Assembly: GCF_014212055.1 (NCBI RefSeq)
Contig: NZ_JACJVO010000007.1
Span: 186,001-250,000, forward strand
Length of the DNA: 64,000 bases
Direction of reading: 5' to 3'
DNA from: Cohnella zeiphila
Lineage (GTDB): Bacteria > Bacillota > Bacilli > Paenibacillales > Paenibacillaceae
The notes under the pieces: model-generated
Told to the model about the DNA's origin: nothing
Databases searched by the model: none
The model's input: the letters and a program-made list of their open reading frames with translations, nothing else
Position numbers and translations under genes: made by a program
Shown: one piece after another, positions 52,131 through 61,512 of the stretch
Numbering within the stretch: position 1 is the stretch's first letter
Layout: every line of letters starts with the position of its first letter

Positions 52131-53159
52131 TTACGCAATCCGACCTACTTCCAGCAGCTTCGAGGTCATCTCGAAGCGGGCTTCCGGCGTTGTCGCGCCC
52201 ATAATCACCGAAATGTAACGATGTCCGCCAATGAGGAACGAGCCGGTAAAACAGTAACCGGCGGCTGAAGTATAGCCGGTCTTGAGACCGTCGTTGCCCT
52301 TCATGCCGAACTGCTGGCCCGGCAGCATCTCGTTGGACGTCGCCAGCATCGTCTTGCCGTCGGCGGCCGGCGTCTCCGACTTCTTCGTGAATTTAAGCAG
52401 CTCCGGAAAGCCGCCGACCAGCCTGGAAGCCAGCAGCGCCGCATCCTTGGCGGTCATCTTCGTATCCGTCGCGGAATCGGCCGTGGAGAACGCGGTCAAA
52501 TCCTCTTTCGACAATCCGGTCGCATTCGCGAACCGGGTGCGGTCCGACAGGCCGATCGCTTTCGCCTCGTCGTTCATGAGCTTCACGAACGCCGTTTCGC
52601 TTCCGGCTACTTTCTCGGCCAGCGCCACCGCAGCGTCGTTCGCCGAATGGATGGCCATCGCGGCGAACAGCTCCCGGACCGAGACGCTCTGCCCGGACCG
52701 AAGCCCCATCGCCGATCCCACGACGTTCGCCGCGTACCGGCTCGCGACCGCTTCGTCGTCCCAGTTCAGTTTTCCGGAACGGATCTGCTCCAGTACGACG
52801 AGCTCCGTCATCATCTTCGACATGCTGGCCGGCGCCAAGGCCTCGTCCGCATTTTGCAGATAAAGCCATTTCCCTGACTTCGCGTCGAGCAGGGCCGCCG
52901 ACTTGGCTTCGATCGCCGTGCCTTCGATCGCCGGATCTTCGGTCTTCGAGTCATCGGTCGTGTTTTCGGTCGCCGGGGCAGTGATCGCTTTGTCTTCGGT
53001 CCCCGGAGCTGCGATCACGGGTTCTGCAGTCGCCGGGGCTGCGATCGCTGCGTCTTCCATCACTGCGTCTTCCGTCACGGGCCGAAGCGTCTTCTCCTTC
53101 GCAACCCATCCGAGCCCGGCCGCCACGACGACGGCAAGCGCCAAGTGCTTCCATTTCAT
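52131..53159 (-). CDS. D-alanyl-D-alanine carboxypeptidase with repetitive linker
   Basis: This 342-residue S11-family penicillin-binding protein has Ser112 in SMSK, HSAND as the SxN motif and KTGYTSAAGYC. An N-terminal membrane segment (about residues 5-20) is followed by a 60-residue linker made of imperfect repeats around IAAPATAEPV, IAAPGTEDKA and ITAPATENTT. The C-terminal PBP5 domain is missing, so the enzyme is shorter than dacF in this window. It lies behind a VanRS-like pair on the same strand, which suggests cell-wall control. Confidence 0.9.
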   Translation of the reverse strand: MKWKHLALAVVVAAGLGWVAKEKTLRPVTEDAVMEDAAIAAPATAEPVIAAPGTEDKAITAPATENTTDDSKTEDPAIEGTAIEAKSAALLDAKSGKWLYLQNADEALAPASMSKMMTELVVLEQIRSGKLNWDDEAVASRYAANVVGSAMGLRSGQSVSVRELFAAMAIHSANDAAVALAEKVAGSETAFVKLMNDEAKAIGLSDRTRFANATGLSKEDLTAFSTADSATDTKMTAKDAALLASRLVGGFPELLKFTKKSETPAADGKTMLATSNEMLPGQQFGMKGNDGLKTGYTSAAGYCFTGSFLIGGHRYISVIMGATTPEARFEMTSKLLEVGRIA

Positions 53160-53301
53160 AGTTCCACCCGTTTCTCTTAAGCTTTGATCTCCTCCTATTG
53201 TAGGAAGTATTTTTTAAGCAATCCGAAGCGAAACCTGTCTTTTTTCTTAAACTGTGCTAAGCATTCTCCGAATGCCTAGCCCGTGTATAGGTCCGATGCG
53301 T

Positions 53302-54390
53302 TTATTTGGCCTCCTTCAACACCGGGAGCCGCACCTGGAACACCGTACGCTCGGCGTCGCTGAACGCTTCGATACGGCCCTTGTGCTGCTCCACCAGCCC
53401 TTTGACGATCGCGAGCCCGAGGCCGGAGCCGCCGGCATGCTCGGTCCGCGACTTGTCGACCCGATAAAACCGGTCGAAAATGTACGGAAGATCGGTCGTC
53501 GGAATCGGTTCCCCGTAATTGACGACTTCGACGACCGCTTCGCCGTCTTCGCGGTATGCCGCGAAATCGACTCTCTTCCCCTCGCGGCCGTATTGGACCG
53601 CGTTCGCCAGCAAGTTCTCGAACACTCTCGCCAGCTTGATCGGATCCCCGGACACGGGCAGCTCGGGCTCGGGAGCGCGCAGATCCCCCTTCATTCCCGC
53701 ATCGGCCAGCGTCAGCCGGTGATGCACGAGCAGTTGGCCGAGCAGTTCGACCAGGTTGAGCCGGGTCATCTTGAGCGCAGCCGCCCCGCTGCGCGTACGG
53801 GTCAGCTCGAACAAGTCGCTCGTCAGCAGATGAAGCCTCTGAGCTTTCTCGTAAGCGATCGCGACGTAATGGCGCAGCTCGACTTCGTCGCGGTAGCGGT
53901 CCTGATCGATCAAGCCGAGATAGCCGAGGATGGACGTCAGCGGCGTACGCAGATCGTGCGAGACGTTCGTGATCAGCTCGTTCTTCGTCTGCTCCATCCG
54001 CCTCTCCTCGTCCAGCGACAGCTTCAGCTTTTCAACCAGCCGATTCGTCTGCTCCGCCAGCTCGCTCAGCTCGCTCTGTCCGCGGACAGGAAGCGTCTCG
54101 TCGAAGTTCCCTTCGGCAATGCGGCCCAGATCGGCGCGGAGCCGCCCCAAATAAATCATCTGCCGCAGCTGGAACAAAACCATGAAGGCCATAAACAATA
54201 AAAAGCCGAAAATAATCGGCAGCGCGCTTGCGCCGAACATGGCTTCCGCTGCGTTATAGCCGATCCGGATCCATCGGGTATTCGGATAAAACCGCCAGGA
54301 CAAGTCGCGCAAGGCGGCCAGCAGAACGTACCCCAGGACAGCGCTGAGCACCAGGCTAGCCAGCATCTGCCAGATCAAGCGCCAGATCAT
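53302..54390 (-). CDS. Sensor histidine kinase, VanS-like
   Basis: This kinase of about 362 residues has two membrane helices (about 5-28 and 52-76), a short outer loop, HAMP (RLRADLGRIAEGNFDETLPV), phospho-acceptor His in ELITNVSHDLRTPLTSI and HATPase boxes ending GGSGLGLAIVKGL. The small outer loop (about 25 residues) means it probably senses within the membrane or through a partner. The ATG at 54390 is one choice; a TTG at 54414 would overlap the regulator gene. Confidence 0.92.
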   Translation of the reverse strand: MIWRLIWQMLASLVLSAVLGYVLLAALRDLSWRFYPNTRWIRIGYNAAEAMFGASALPIIFGFLLFMAFMVLFQLRQMIYLGRLRADLGRIAEGNFDETLPVRGQSELSELAEQTNRLVEKLKLSLDEERRMEQTKNELITNVSHDLRTPLTSILGYLGLIDQDRYRDEVELRHYVAIAYEKAQRLHLLTSDLFELTRTRSGAAALKMTRLNLVELLGQLLVHHRLTLADAGMKGDLRAPEPELPVSGDPIKLARVFENLLANAVQYGREGKRVDFAAYREDGEAVVEVVNYGEPIPTTDLPYIFDRFYRVDKSRTEHAGGSGLGLAIVKGLVEQHKGRIEAFSDAERTVFQVRLPVLKEAK

Positions 54391-54403
54391 GCGGCCGGTT
54401 CCG

Positions 54404-55099
54404 TTAGAGGTCAATTTTGTAGCCGACCCCCCATACGGTGGCGATCAGTTTGTCGCCCGACTCCTGCTCCAGCTTGTCCCGCAGCTTGCTGATATGGACC
54501 ATGACCGTGTTGTTGGATTCGAAATATTTTTCTTTCCACACCTGCTGGAAAATCTCCTCCGCGCTGAACACGCGTCCGGGATTGGCGGCGAGCAAGCTGA
54601 GAATGCCGAACTCGGTCGAGGTCAAGCGGATCGGGCGGCCGTCCGCTTCCACGGAATGGGACTGCTTGTCGATGCGCAGCGGCCCGGCGGCGATGACGTT
54701 CTCGTCCGTTTCGGCGCCGGCCGTCTTCCCGTATTGATAGGAACGGCGCAGCAGCGATTTGACGCGCGCGACCAGCTCGAGCGGGTTGAACGGCTTGATC
54801 ATGTAATCGTCCGCTCCGGTCATCAGGCCGAGAATTTTGTCCATATCCTCCGCCTTGGCGCTGACCATCAGAATCGGGATCTCCCGTTCCGCCCGGATGC
54901 GCCGGCAAGCTTCCATCCCGTCCATCCCGGGCATCATGACGTCCAGGACGACCAGATCGAACTCCTCTCGGGCCAGCTTGTCCAACGCCTCCGCGCCGTC
55001 GTGCGCCTTATCCGTCAAATACCCTTCGTTGCGCAAATAAATTTCGATCAGACCGGCGATCTCCCGGTCGTCGTCCACGATTAACAAACGTCGCTGCAT
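54404..55099 (-). CDS. OmpR-family response regulator, VanR-like
   Basis: This 231-residue regulator has receiver Asp in DLVVLDVMMPGMDG and Lys in MIKPFNPLEL, then a winged helix ending MVHISKLRDKLEQE. It is the partner of the following kinase. The D,D-carboxypeptidase gene 142 bp beyond the kinase is its likely target. Confidence 0.93.
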   Translation of the reverse strand: MQRRLLIVDDDREIAGLIEIYLRNEGYLTDKAHDGAEALDKLAREEFDLVVLDVMMPGMDGMEACRRIRAEREIPILMVSAKAEDMDKILGLMTGADDYMIKPFNPLELVARVKSLLRRSYQYGKTAGAETDENVIAAGPLRIDKQSHSVEADGRPIRLTSTEFGILSLLAANPGRVFSAEEIFQQVWKEKYFESNNTVMVHISKLRDKLEQESGDKLIATVWGVGYKIDL

Positions 55100-55256
55100 C
55101 GCTGTGACCTACGCTCCTCGTCTATGTCTTACCTATACTATAGTCCAGTATCTCCCGCCTTGTCTCGGATGCTAAACTGATCTTCAGATATGTTTAAGAT
55201 TTGGTTAAGGTTCTTTTGCGATGCGGCGTCTTCTATTTTTCGGGAGGGATACTGGC

Positions 55257-55988
55257 ATGGCGGGGAAAAAGGAGCGAGGGAACTACGGGATCGACGCGCC
55301 GAACGTCGTGCGCAGCCTCTGTGCGATCGGGGCGATTCTCATCGCGGCTGCCGCGGCGGCGCTCGATCTTCTGAACGGCGTATGGCTCAAGGCGTTGTCG
55401 GTCTGGGGAGGCGCGATCGGCGTCCTGTGTTGGGCGGAAGCGGCATGGATGCTCTGGAGCAGCAAGCGGGGCAAGCGTAAGGTCGTACGGAAGCTGATCG
55501 AGGCGCTGCGACTGAGTCCGGACGATTCCGTTCTGGACGTCGGGTGCGGTCGCGGAATGGTGTTAACCGGCGTCGCCAAGCGGTTGATCGGGGGAAAAGC
55601 GGTCGGCATCGATATCTGGAACGCGAACGATCAGTCCGGGAACAGCCCGGGCGCGACGATGCGGAACGCCGCGGCCGAGGGCGTCTCGGACCGGATACAG
55701 GTCGTGAACGCGGACGCGCGCCGCCTCCCGTTCGAAGACGGCGCTTTCGACGCGGTGGCGTCCAGCCTTGCCATTCATAACATCTCCGAACGCAGGGAAC
55801 GGCGGAAGGCGATCAAGGAGATCGTCCGCGTCACCGGCCCGAACGGCAGAATCGCGCTTCTCGACTTTCGGAATGTCCGGGAATACGCCGAGGCGATGAG
55901 CGAAGCCGGTCTTGCGGAAGTCCGCGTGTCCGGCCTGCACTTCTCGATGTTCCCTCCGGTTCGCATCGTGACCGGCACGAAATCTTGA
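55257..55988 (+). CDS. Class I SAM-dependent methyltransferase with two membrane helices
   Basis: This 243-residue protein has two N-terminal membrane helices (about residues 20-38 and 44-66), then a methyltransferase domain with the SAM motif VLDVGCGRGMVL, acidic VGIDIWNAND, and LPFEDGAFDAVASSLAIHN. The ATG at 55257 follows GGGAGGG at eight bases. The acceptor is unknown; a lipid or membrane small molecule is possible given the helices. Confidence 0.9.
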   Translation: MAGKKERGNYGIDAPNVVRSLCAIGAILIAAAAAALDLLNGVWLKALSVWGGAIGVLCWAEAAWMLWSSKRGKRKVVRKLIEALRLSPDDSVLDVGCGRGMVLTGVAKRLIGGKAVGIDIWNANDQSGNSPGATMRNAAAEGVSDRIQVVNADARRLPFEDGAFDAVASSLAIHNISERRERRKAIKEIVRVTGPNGRIALLDFRNVREYAEAMSEAGLAEVRVSGLHFSMFPPVRIVTGTKS

Positions 55989-55996
55989 GCGGCTTT

Positions 55997-57037
55997 TTAC
56001 GCTTTCGACTTCGTTCTGGCCAGCAGGTAAAGGAAATAGGGCGCGCCGATCACGGTGACGACGATGCCTGTCGGCACGCCCGACGGCTGCAGGATCGAGC
56101 GGCTGACCGTGTCGGCGGCGATGACGAGCAGGCTGCCGGTCAGCGCCGCGGCGGGAATGAGCACCTGGTGCCGCGAGCCGACGAGCTGACGGGCCAGATG
56201 CGGCGCGATCAGGCCGACGAAGCTGATCCCTCCGCCGACGGCGACGCACGCGCCGGCCAAGGCGACCGATGCGGCCAGCAGGCCGAGCCGCTCGCGCTCC
56301 GTTCTGGCGCCCAAGCCGGTAGCTAAGGCATCGCCCAGGCTCAGCACGTTCAGCGCCTTGGCTTTCAGCAGAACGTACGGAATAAGGACGGCCAGCCATG
56401 GCAGCAGCGCCAGCACAAATTTCCAATTCGTTCCATAGATACTGCCGGCAAGCCATGTCTGCACGAACTGGTACTGATCCGGACTGAGCCGGATCGTCAG
56501 CACGATCATCGCGGCGGAGATGCCGGAAGCGAGCGCGATCCCGACGAGCACCATCCGCGTCGGCGAGAGCCCTTCTCCCCGTTTCCGGGCGAGCGCATAG
56601 ATGAGCGCTGCGGTCGCCAGCGCGCCCACGAGGGCGAGACACGGCAGCAGGAAGACCGAACCGAGCTTCGTCACCGGATAGAAGGCGACGTACAGCACGA
56701 CCATCAGCCCGGCGCCGGAATTGATGCCGAGGATGCCCGGATCCGCTAGCGCGTTGCGGGTGATTCCTTGCAGGATGCAGCCCGACAGCGCGAGTCCCGC
56801 TCCCAGAAGCACCGTGATGACGATGCGGGGCAGCCGGAATTGGAACAAAATCAAGTTCTGATTCGCGTTACCGCCGCCGAACAGCGTCCGGAATACTTCC
56901 CCCGGCGACAGCCGGGTGTAGCCCGAGTTCATGCTGACGATAAAGACCGCGATGACCAGCAAGGCGAGGACGCCGATCCATGTCCATGCCCTGGCCGCGC
57001 GACGGCGGCTCGATTGCCGAAGCAAGTTCCGCTCCAT
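55997..57037 (-). CDS. Iron-siderophore ABC transporter permease (FecCD family)
   Basis: This 346-residue permease has about ten helices and the FecCD signatures GITRNALADPGILGINSGAG and GGGISFVGLIAPHLAR. It should pair with the permease encoded just upstream. GGAGGGAG precedes the ATG at 57037, two bases after the preceding stop. Confidence 0.93.
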   Translation of the reverse strand: MERNLLRQSSRRRAARAWTWIGVLALLVIAVFIVSMNSGYTRLSPGEVFRTLFGGGNANQNLILFQFRLPRIVITVLLGAGLALSGCILQGITRNALADPGILGINSGAGLMVVLYVAFYPVTKLGSVFLLPCLALVGALATAALIYALARKRGEGLSPTRMVLVGIALASGISAAMIVLTIRLSPDQYQFVQTWLAGSIYGTNWKFVLALLPWLAVLIPYVLLKAKALNVLSLGDALATGLGARTERERLGLLAASVALAGACVAVGGGISFVGLIAPHLARQLVGSRHQVLIPAAALTGSLLVIAADTVSRSILQPSGVPTGIVVTVIGAPYFLYLLARTKSKA

Positions 57038-57039
57038 GA

Positions 57040-58083
57040 TCACATCTCCCTCCTGACGCGCCGCACAAGGTACAGGAAGAAGGGAACGCCTATCAAGGCA
57101 ATCAAGGCGCCTACCGGAGTCTCCGAGGGCGGGTTGATCATGCGTGCGGCGATGTCGGCCAGCACGATGAGCAAGCTGCCGAGAACCGCCGAGCAAGGGA
57201 TAATCCATTTGTAGTTAACGCCCACCAGGAAGCGGGAGATATGGGGAATGACCAGGCCGACGAAGCCGATCGAGCCGACCGCGGCGACCGAAGAGCCGGC
57301 CAGCACGAGCACGACGACGACCGCCAGCAGCTTGACCAGGCCGGTGCGCACGCCGAGCCCCGCCGCGGTCTCCTCCCCTAGGCTAAGAAGCGTAATGGAA
57401 CGCGACAGCGCGATCGCTCCGAACAGCCCGACGACGATCCACGGCGCCATGTACGCCAGCTGCGACCACTTGATGCCGGCCATGCCGCCCGCGTACCAGA
57501 ACGCAAGCTGCTGCCCGATTCGGAAATGGATGGAGATCGCTTCGCTGAGCGAGTTCAAGAGCGCCATGACGGTCGCACCGGCCAGTGCCAGCTTTGCAGG
57601 CGTCAATCCGCCGCGGGACGCGGAGCCGATGCCGAAAACCAATGCCGCCCCGAGAGCGGCGCCGATGAACGAGAATCCGATCAATCCGTTGAACGAAAGC
57701 GAAGGATAGAAGGCGAAGCACAGCGCCAGCGCCAGGCCGGCGCCCGCATTGATGCCGAGCAGGCCCGGATCGGCGAGCGGATTGCGCGTCATGCCTTGCA
57801 TGATCGCCCCTGCCGTCGCGAATGCGGCTCCGACCAGCGCGCCGGCCAGTGCCCTCGGAAGACGCAGCTCCCGGATAATCTGATGGCTGGTCAAATCGCC
57901 GTTGAAGCGGAATACCGCCTCCCATACGGTCGTCAGCTTGATGGACGCCGCCCCGACCGAGACGGACAAGCCCAAGCATAGAACCAAGGCGGCCAAACCT
58001 AAGACGATAATGAGCGTGGCGGCAAGCGGCCGCGAACGCAGCGGCGGAAGCCGGTTTTCCGCCGATTGAGCTGGATGTTCCAT
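57040..58083 (-). CDS. Iron-siderophore ABC transporter permease (FecCD family)
   Basis: This 347-residue permease has GMTRNPLADPGLLGINAGAG and VGSIGFVGLVIPHISR. With the next gene it forms a heterodimeric pore for ferric siderophores. A Fur box precedes it. No binding protein or ATPase gene lies beside the pair. Confidence 0.93.
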   Translation of the reverse strand: MEHPAQSAENRLPPLRSRPLAATLIIVLGLAALVLCLGLSVSVGAASIKLTTVWEAVFRFNGDLTSHQIIRELRLPRALAGALVGAAFATAGAIMQGMTRNPLADPGLLGINAGAGLALALCFAFYPSLSFNGLIGFSFIGAALGAALVFGIGSASRGGLTPAKLALAGATVMALLNSLSEAISIHFRIGQQLAFWYAGGMAGIKWSQLAYMAPWIVVGLFGAIALSRSITLLSLGEETAAGLGVRTGLVKLLAVVVVLVLAGSSVAAVGSIGFVGLVIPHISRFLVGVNYKWIIPCSAVLGSLLIVLADIAARMINPPSETPVGALIALIGVPFFLYLVRRVRREM

Positions 58084-58117
58084 GAGTCCGATACCTTTCC
58101 CGTCTGCGACACCTTAG

Positions 58118-58135
58118 TGAGAATGATTATCATTC
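58118..58135 (-). promoter_or_regulatory. Fur box of the siderophore permease operon
   Basis: TGAGAATGATTATCATTC contains the perfect palindrome GAATGATTATCATTC and matches the Bacillus 7-1-7 Fur box TGATAATnATTATCA with one mismatch. It lies at or just downstream of the predicted transcription start. Confidence 0.92.
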
Positions 58136-58148
58136 GTACGACACAAGT

Positions 58149-58178
58149 AGAATACCTTATTCGGCTTCCATCTGTCAA
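58149..58178 (-). promoter_or_regulatory. Promoter of the siderophore permease operon
   Basis: Minus-strand TTGACA (58173-58178), an 18-bp spacer and TATTCT (58149-58154) lie just ahead of the Fur box. Confidence 0.75.
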
Positions 58179-58187
58179 ACCTCTATT

Positions 58188-59906
58188 TTACATTTGACTG
58201 AACTGGGCGCGATGCAGACGGGAATAATGGCCTTGGCTTTGAATCAATTCATCGTGGCGTCCTTGCTCGGCAATGCCGTCCTCGGTCACGACCACGATCC
58301 GGTCCGCGTTCTTGATCGTTGCCAGACGGTGCGCGATGACCAGCGTCGTCCTCCCTTGGGACAGCTCGGCCAGCGATTGCTGGATCGCGGCTTCCGTCTC
58401 GGTATCCAGCGCCGACGTCGCTTCGTCGAGAATGAGGATCGGCGGATTTTTGAGGAACATCCGCGCGATCGCAAGCCGCTGCTTCTGGCCCCCCGACAGC
58501 TTGACGCCCCGCTCTCCGATGACTGTCCCCATTCCGTCCGGCTGCGACCGAATGAACGTATCCAACCGCGCCCGCCGGGCCGCTTCCCAGATCTGCTCTT
58601 CGGTCGCGCCCAGCTTGCCGTATTCGATATTCTCGCGAATCGTGCCGGCGAACAGGAAGACGTCCTGCTGCACGATGCCGATCTGCCGCCGAAGCGACTC
58701 CAACGTGAGGCCGCGAATGTCCATGCCGTCGATCGTAATCGCCCCCCCATCGACTTCGTAGAACCGGGGAAGCAGGCTGCACAGCGTCGTCTTGCCGGCG
58801 CCGGACGGCCCGACGAACGCGACCGTCTCGCCCGCGCGGATCGTCAGGTTGATGCCTTTCAGCGCCATCGCGTTCGCATCATAGCCGAAAGAGACGTCCT
58901 GGTAGCGAATATGGCCCTGCAGGTGCGGAACGTCGATCGCACCGGGCCTGTCGGCCACGTCCGGCTCGGTCTCCAGCAGCTCGACGTAGCGCTTGAAGCC
59001 GGCGATCCCTTTCGGATAGCTCTCGACGATCGCGTTGATTTTCTCGATCGGCCGAAAAAGGACGTTGACGAGCAGCAGGAACGCGATAAAATCCCCGTAT
59101 TTCATGTTGTCGTGGTAGACGAACCAAGCGCCGCTGATCATGACGAGCAGCGACACCAGCCGCATGAGCATGTAGCTGAGCGACGTGTTTTTGCCCATAA
59201 TCTTGTATGCGATCAGCTTGGCGGTCCGATAACGCTCGTTGTTGACCGCGAACAGCTTCTTCTCGTGCTCCTCGTTGGAGAACGCCTGAACGACGCGAAT
59301 GCCGCCGACATTGTCCTCCACGCGCGCGTTGAAGTCCGCCATGTCCGTAAACATGCGGTGGAACGCCTTGGTCATTTTGCCGTTGAAATAAACCGCCAGC
59401 ACGATCATGACCGGCACGGTCGCGAACGTGATCAGCGCCAGCTTCAGGTGGATCGACGCCATCAGGATGAACGCGCCCACGAGCGTCATCAGCGCGATGA
59501 ACATGTCTTCCGGGCCGTGATGGGCGACTTCTCCGATCTCCATCAAGTCGTTGGTCATCCTTGAGATCAAATGGCCGGTCTTGTTATTGTCGAAAAAGCG
59601 GAAGCTCAGCTTCTGAATATGATTGAACAGCTTCCGCCTCATATCCGTCTCGATATTGATGCCCAGCATATGCCCCCAGTAGCCGACGACGAATTGCATG
59701 AAAGAGTTGATCAAATAGACCGACAGCAAGCCGACGCACGCCCAGACGATCAAATTCCAGTCTTTGCCGGGAAGCAGATCGTCCACCACCTTGTCCACGG
59801 CAAGCGGAAAGCCGAGCTCCAGCAAGGCGACGAAGACGGCACAGCCGAAATCGAGAACGAACAGTCCTTTGTAAGGACGGTAGTAAGAGAAAAAACGGCG
59901 TAACAA
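58188..59906 (-). CDS. ABC transporter, fused membrane and ATPase domains
   Basis: This 572-residue half-transporter has six membrane helices (residues 15-300) and an ATPase with GPSGAGKTTL, LSGGQKQRLAIA and ILDEATSALD. It belongs to the MsbA/LmrA-like exporters (Bacillus YfiB/YknU type). It should work as a homodimer or with a partner. Its stop lies close to the siderophore operon promoter, so the two are separately expressed. The substrate is unknown. Confidence 0.93.
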   Translation of the reverse strand: MLRRFFSYYRPYKGLFVLDFGCAVFVALLELGFPLAVDKVVDDLLPGKDWNLIVWACVGLLSVYLINSFMQFVVGYWGHMLGINIETDMRRKLFNHIQKLSFRFFDNNKTGHLISRMTNDLMEIGEVAHHGPEDMFIALMTLVGAFILMASIHLKLALITFATVPVMIVLAVYFNGKMTKAFHRMFTDMADFNARVEDNVGGIRVVQAFSNEEHEKKLFAVNNERYRTAKLIAYKIMGKNTSLSYMLMRLVSLLVMISGAWFVYHDNMKYGDFIAFLLLVNVLFRPIEKINAIVESYPKGIAGFKRYVELLETEPDVADRPGAIDVPHLQGHIRYQDVSFGYDANAMALKGINLTIRAGETVAFVGPSGAGKTTLCSLLPRFYEVDGGAITIDGMDIRGLTLESLRRQIGIVQQDVFLFAGTIRENIEYGKLGATEEQIWEAARRARLDTFIRSQPDGMGTVIGERGVKLSGGQKQRLAIARMFLKNPPILILDEATSALDTETEAAIQQSLAELSQGRTTLVIAHRLATIKNADRIVVVTEDGIAEQGRHDELIQSQGHYSRLHRAQFSQM

Positions 59907-60011
59907 CGGCGCACCTCCGCAAGAAAGATAGATAAGCCCATCTTCATCTTAACCCGAGCGCTCCGGTCTGCAAATGGACAATCGTGCGAAGCTGCGGCGC
60001 CAAAAAGAAAA

Positions 60012-60034
60012 ACCGTCCGCGCAAGGCGGACGGT
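60012..60034 (-). terminator. Terminator after the foldase gene
   Basis: ACCGTCCGC / GCGGACGGT arms with a 5-base loop are followed on the minus strand by TTTTTCTTTTT. Confidence 0.9.
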
Positions 60035-60050
60035 CCGGCGAAGCGAAAAA

Positions 60051-61295
60051 TCATTGCGATGCGGAAGCCGAAGGCGATGCCGACGGCGACGAAGATGCCG
60101 AAGGAGAAGCGGAGGCCGAAGAATCGCTCGAAGCCGATCCGGACGGCGCGGCCGATTCCGACGGAACCGAGTCGGCGGGCGGCGTTTCGGTAGCGGTGGT
60201 GGCGTCTTCCTGCGTGAGGAAGTTTTTGTAGCCTTCCGTTTTCTTGGCTTCGGTGAACCAATCGGAGAAGCCTTCGTTGATCTTCTCGTCGAGGTAATCG
60301 TTCTTCACTTGATCCTTGACATCGTCATAGTTGGCGGCTACCGCTTCTTTCCGGTCGGTAAGCTTGATGATATGATAGCCGTTCGGAGATTGGACGACGT
60401 CGCTCATTTCGCCTGTCTTGAGAGCGAACGCCGCGGTCTCGAACTGCTCGTTCATGACGCCTTTGCCGAAGAAGCCCAGATCGCCGCCGTTATCCTTGGA
60501 GCCGGTGTCGATCGACTTCTCCTTGGCCAGCGTAGCGAAGTCGGCGCCCTGCTTCAATTGCTTCAGGACCGCTTCGGCTTCTTCCTTCGTTTGAAGCAGG
60601 ATATGCGAAGCCCGTACTTGCTCGGGCGTTCCGTAGTTGTCCTTATTTTTGTCGAAGTAAGCTTTGAGATCGTCTTCCGACGGGTTCAGCTTCTTAGCGA
60701 AGATGAGGCGCAATTCCAGCTGCGGACGGGTTTGCTCCTTGAACTGATCAAGCGTCATGCCGCTGGATGCGAGCGCCTGGCTGAACTGATCGTCCGTCGT
60801 GAAATTGTTCTTCTTTTTGATGTCGGCGATGTACGCGTCGACGTCGGCGTCGGTCACTTGTCCGCCGGTTTTGCCGGCTTCGTTGGAGATCACCTTGAAC
60901 ATCATGATCTGATCGAGCTGTTGACCCATCTGGGCCTCGCCCGTGGTCTTGACCATCTCGTTGTACAGATCGGCCTGGGTGATCGACTTGCCGTCCAGCT
61001 CGCCGACCGCCTTGTTCATCGAGTTGCCGCCCGAATCGCGGACAAGCACGAAAATAAGAGCGGCGATCGCGATGACCGCGATCGCGATCCAAGGCCAGCT
61101 CTTGTTGCCGCCTCCGGATGCCGCAGGCTTCGCAGGCGCCGGACGAACGGCTGCCGGTGCCGGCTTCGCCTTGGGCGCTTCTTCTACGGGAGCGGAACGC
61201 TCCTCTTCGATCTCTACATTCTCTTCCGGCTTGTCCGATTCCGGACGCTCGTCGGAAGGAACGGCTTGCAATGGATCTTTGTTTTCTTCGCTCAT
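60051..61295 (-). CDS. PrsA-like parvulin foldase, membrane anchored
   Basis: This 414-residue protein has an acidic, Pro/Ala-rich cytosolic start of about 65 residues, one membrane helix (WPWIAIAVIAIAALIFVLV), a SurA/PrsA-like helical domain, a parvulin domain (VRASHILLQTKEEAEAVL, GGDLGFFGKG, VQSPNGYHIIKL) and a tail of about 50 residues made of Ser/Ala/Pro. It helps exported proteins fold outside the membrane. Classical PrsA is a lipoprotein; here there is no lipobox and the anchor is a signal-anchor helix. Confidence 0.9.
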   Translation of the reverse strand: MSEENKDPLQAVPSDERPESDKPEENVEIEEERSAPVEEAPKAKPAPAAVRPAPAKPAASGGGNKSWPWIAIAVIAIAALIFVLVRDSGGNSMNKAVGELDGKSITQADLYNEMVKTTGEAQMGQQLDQIMMFKVISNEAGKTGGQVTDADVDAYIADIKKKNNFTTDDQFSQALASSGMTLDQFKEQTRPQLELRLIFAKKLNPSEDDLKAYFDKNKDNYGTPEQVRASHILLQTKEEAEAVLKQLKQGADFATLAKEKSIDTGSKDNGGDLGFFGKGVMNEQFETAAFALKTGEMSDVVQSPNGYHIIKLTDRKEAVAANYDDVKDQVKNDYLDEKINEGFSDWFTEAKKTEGYKNFLTQEDATTATETPPADSVPSESAAPSGSASSDSSASASPSASSSPSASPSASASQ

Positions 61296-61388
61296 TCTCT
61301 CATGATCCTCCTCTTGTTTGTAAAGCTCATTGTTCCACTATATCAAATTTTCCGCAGATTACCTTAATATAAACTTAAAAAACGCAAA

Positions 61389-61411
61389 AAACCCGGCTCG
61401 AAGCCCGGTTT
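61389..61411 (-). terminator. Hairpin terminator downstream of the oxidoreductase operon
   Basis: AAAACC-GGC/GCC-GGTTTT arms around TCGAA give a stem with T-runs on both strands. Confidence 0.6.
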
Positions 61412-61476
61412 TCTGTCGCATTTCCTCGATTTCTCTAATATGCCCGGCTTCAGGCGCGATTGCCTGAGAAAAGGCC

Positions 61477-61509
61477 AAACCTCCAAAACCGGACCGGTCT
61501 TGGAGGTTT
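61477..61509 (-). terminator. Strong hairpin at the end of the oxidoreductase operon
   Basis: AAACCTCCAA / TTGGAGGTTT outer arms and ACCGG/CCGGT inner arms sit immediately after the oxidoreductase stop codon. With the stem at 61389 it forms a double terminator. Confidence 0.7.
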
Positions 61510-61512
61510 CTG

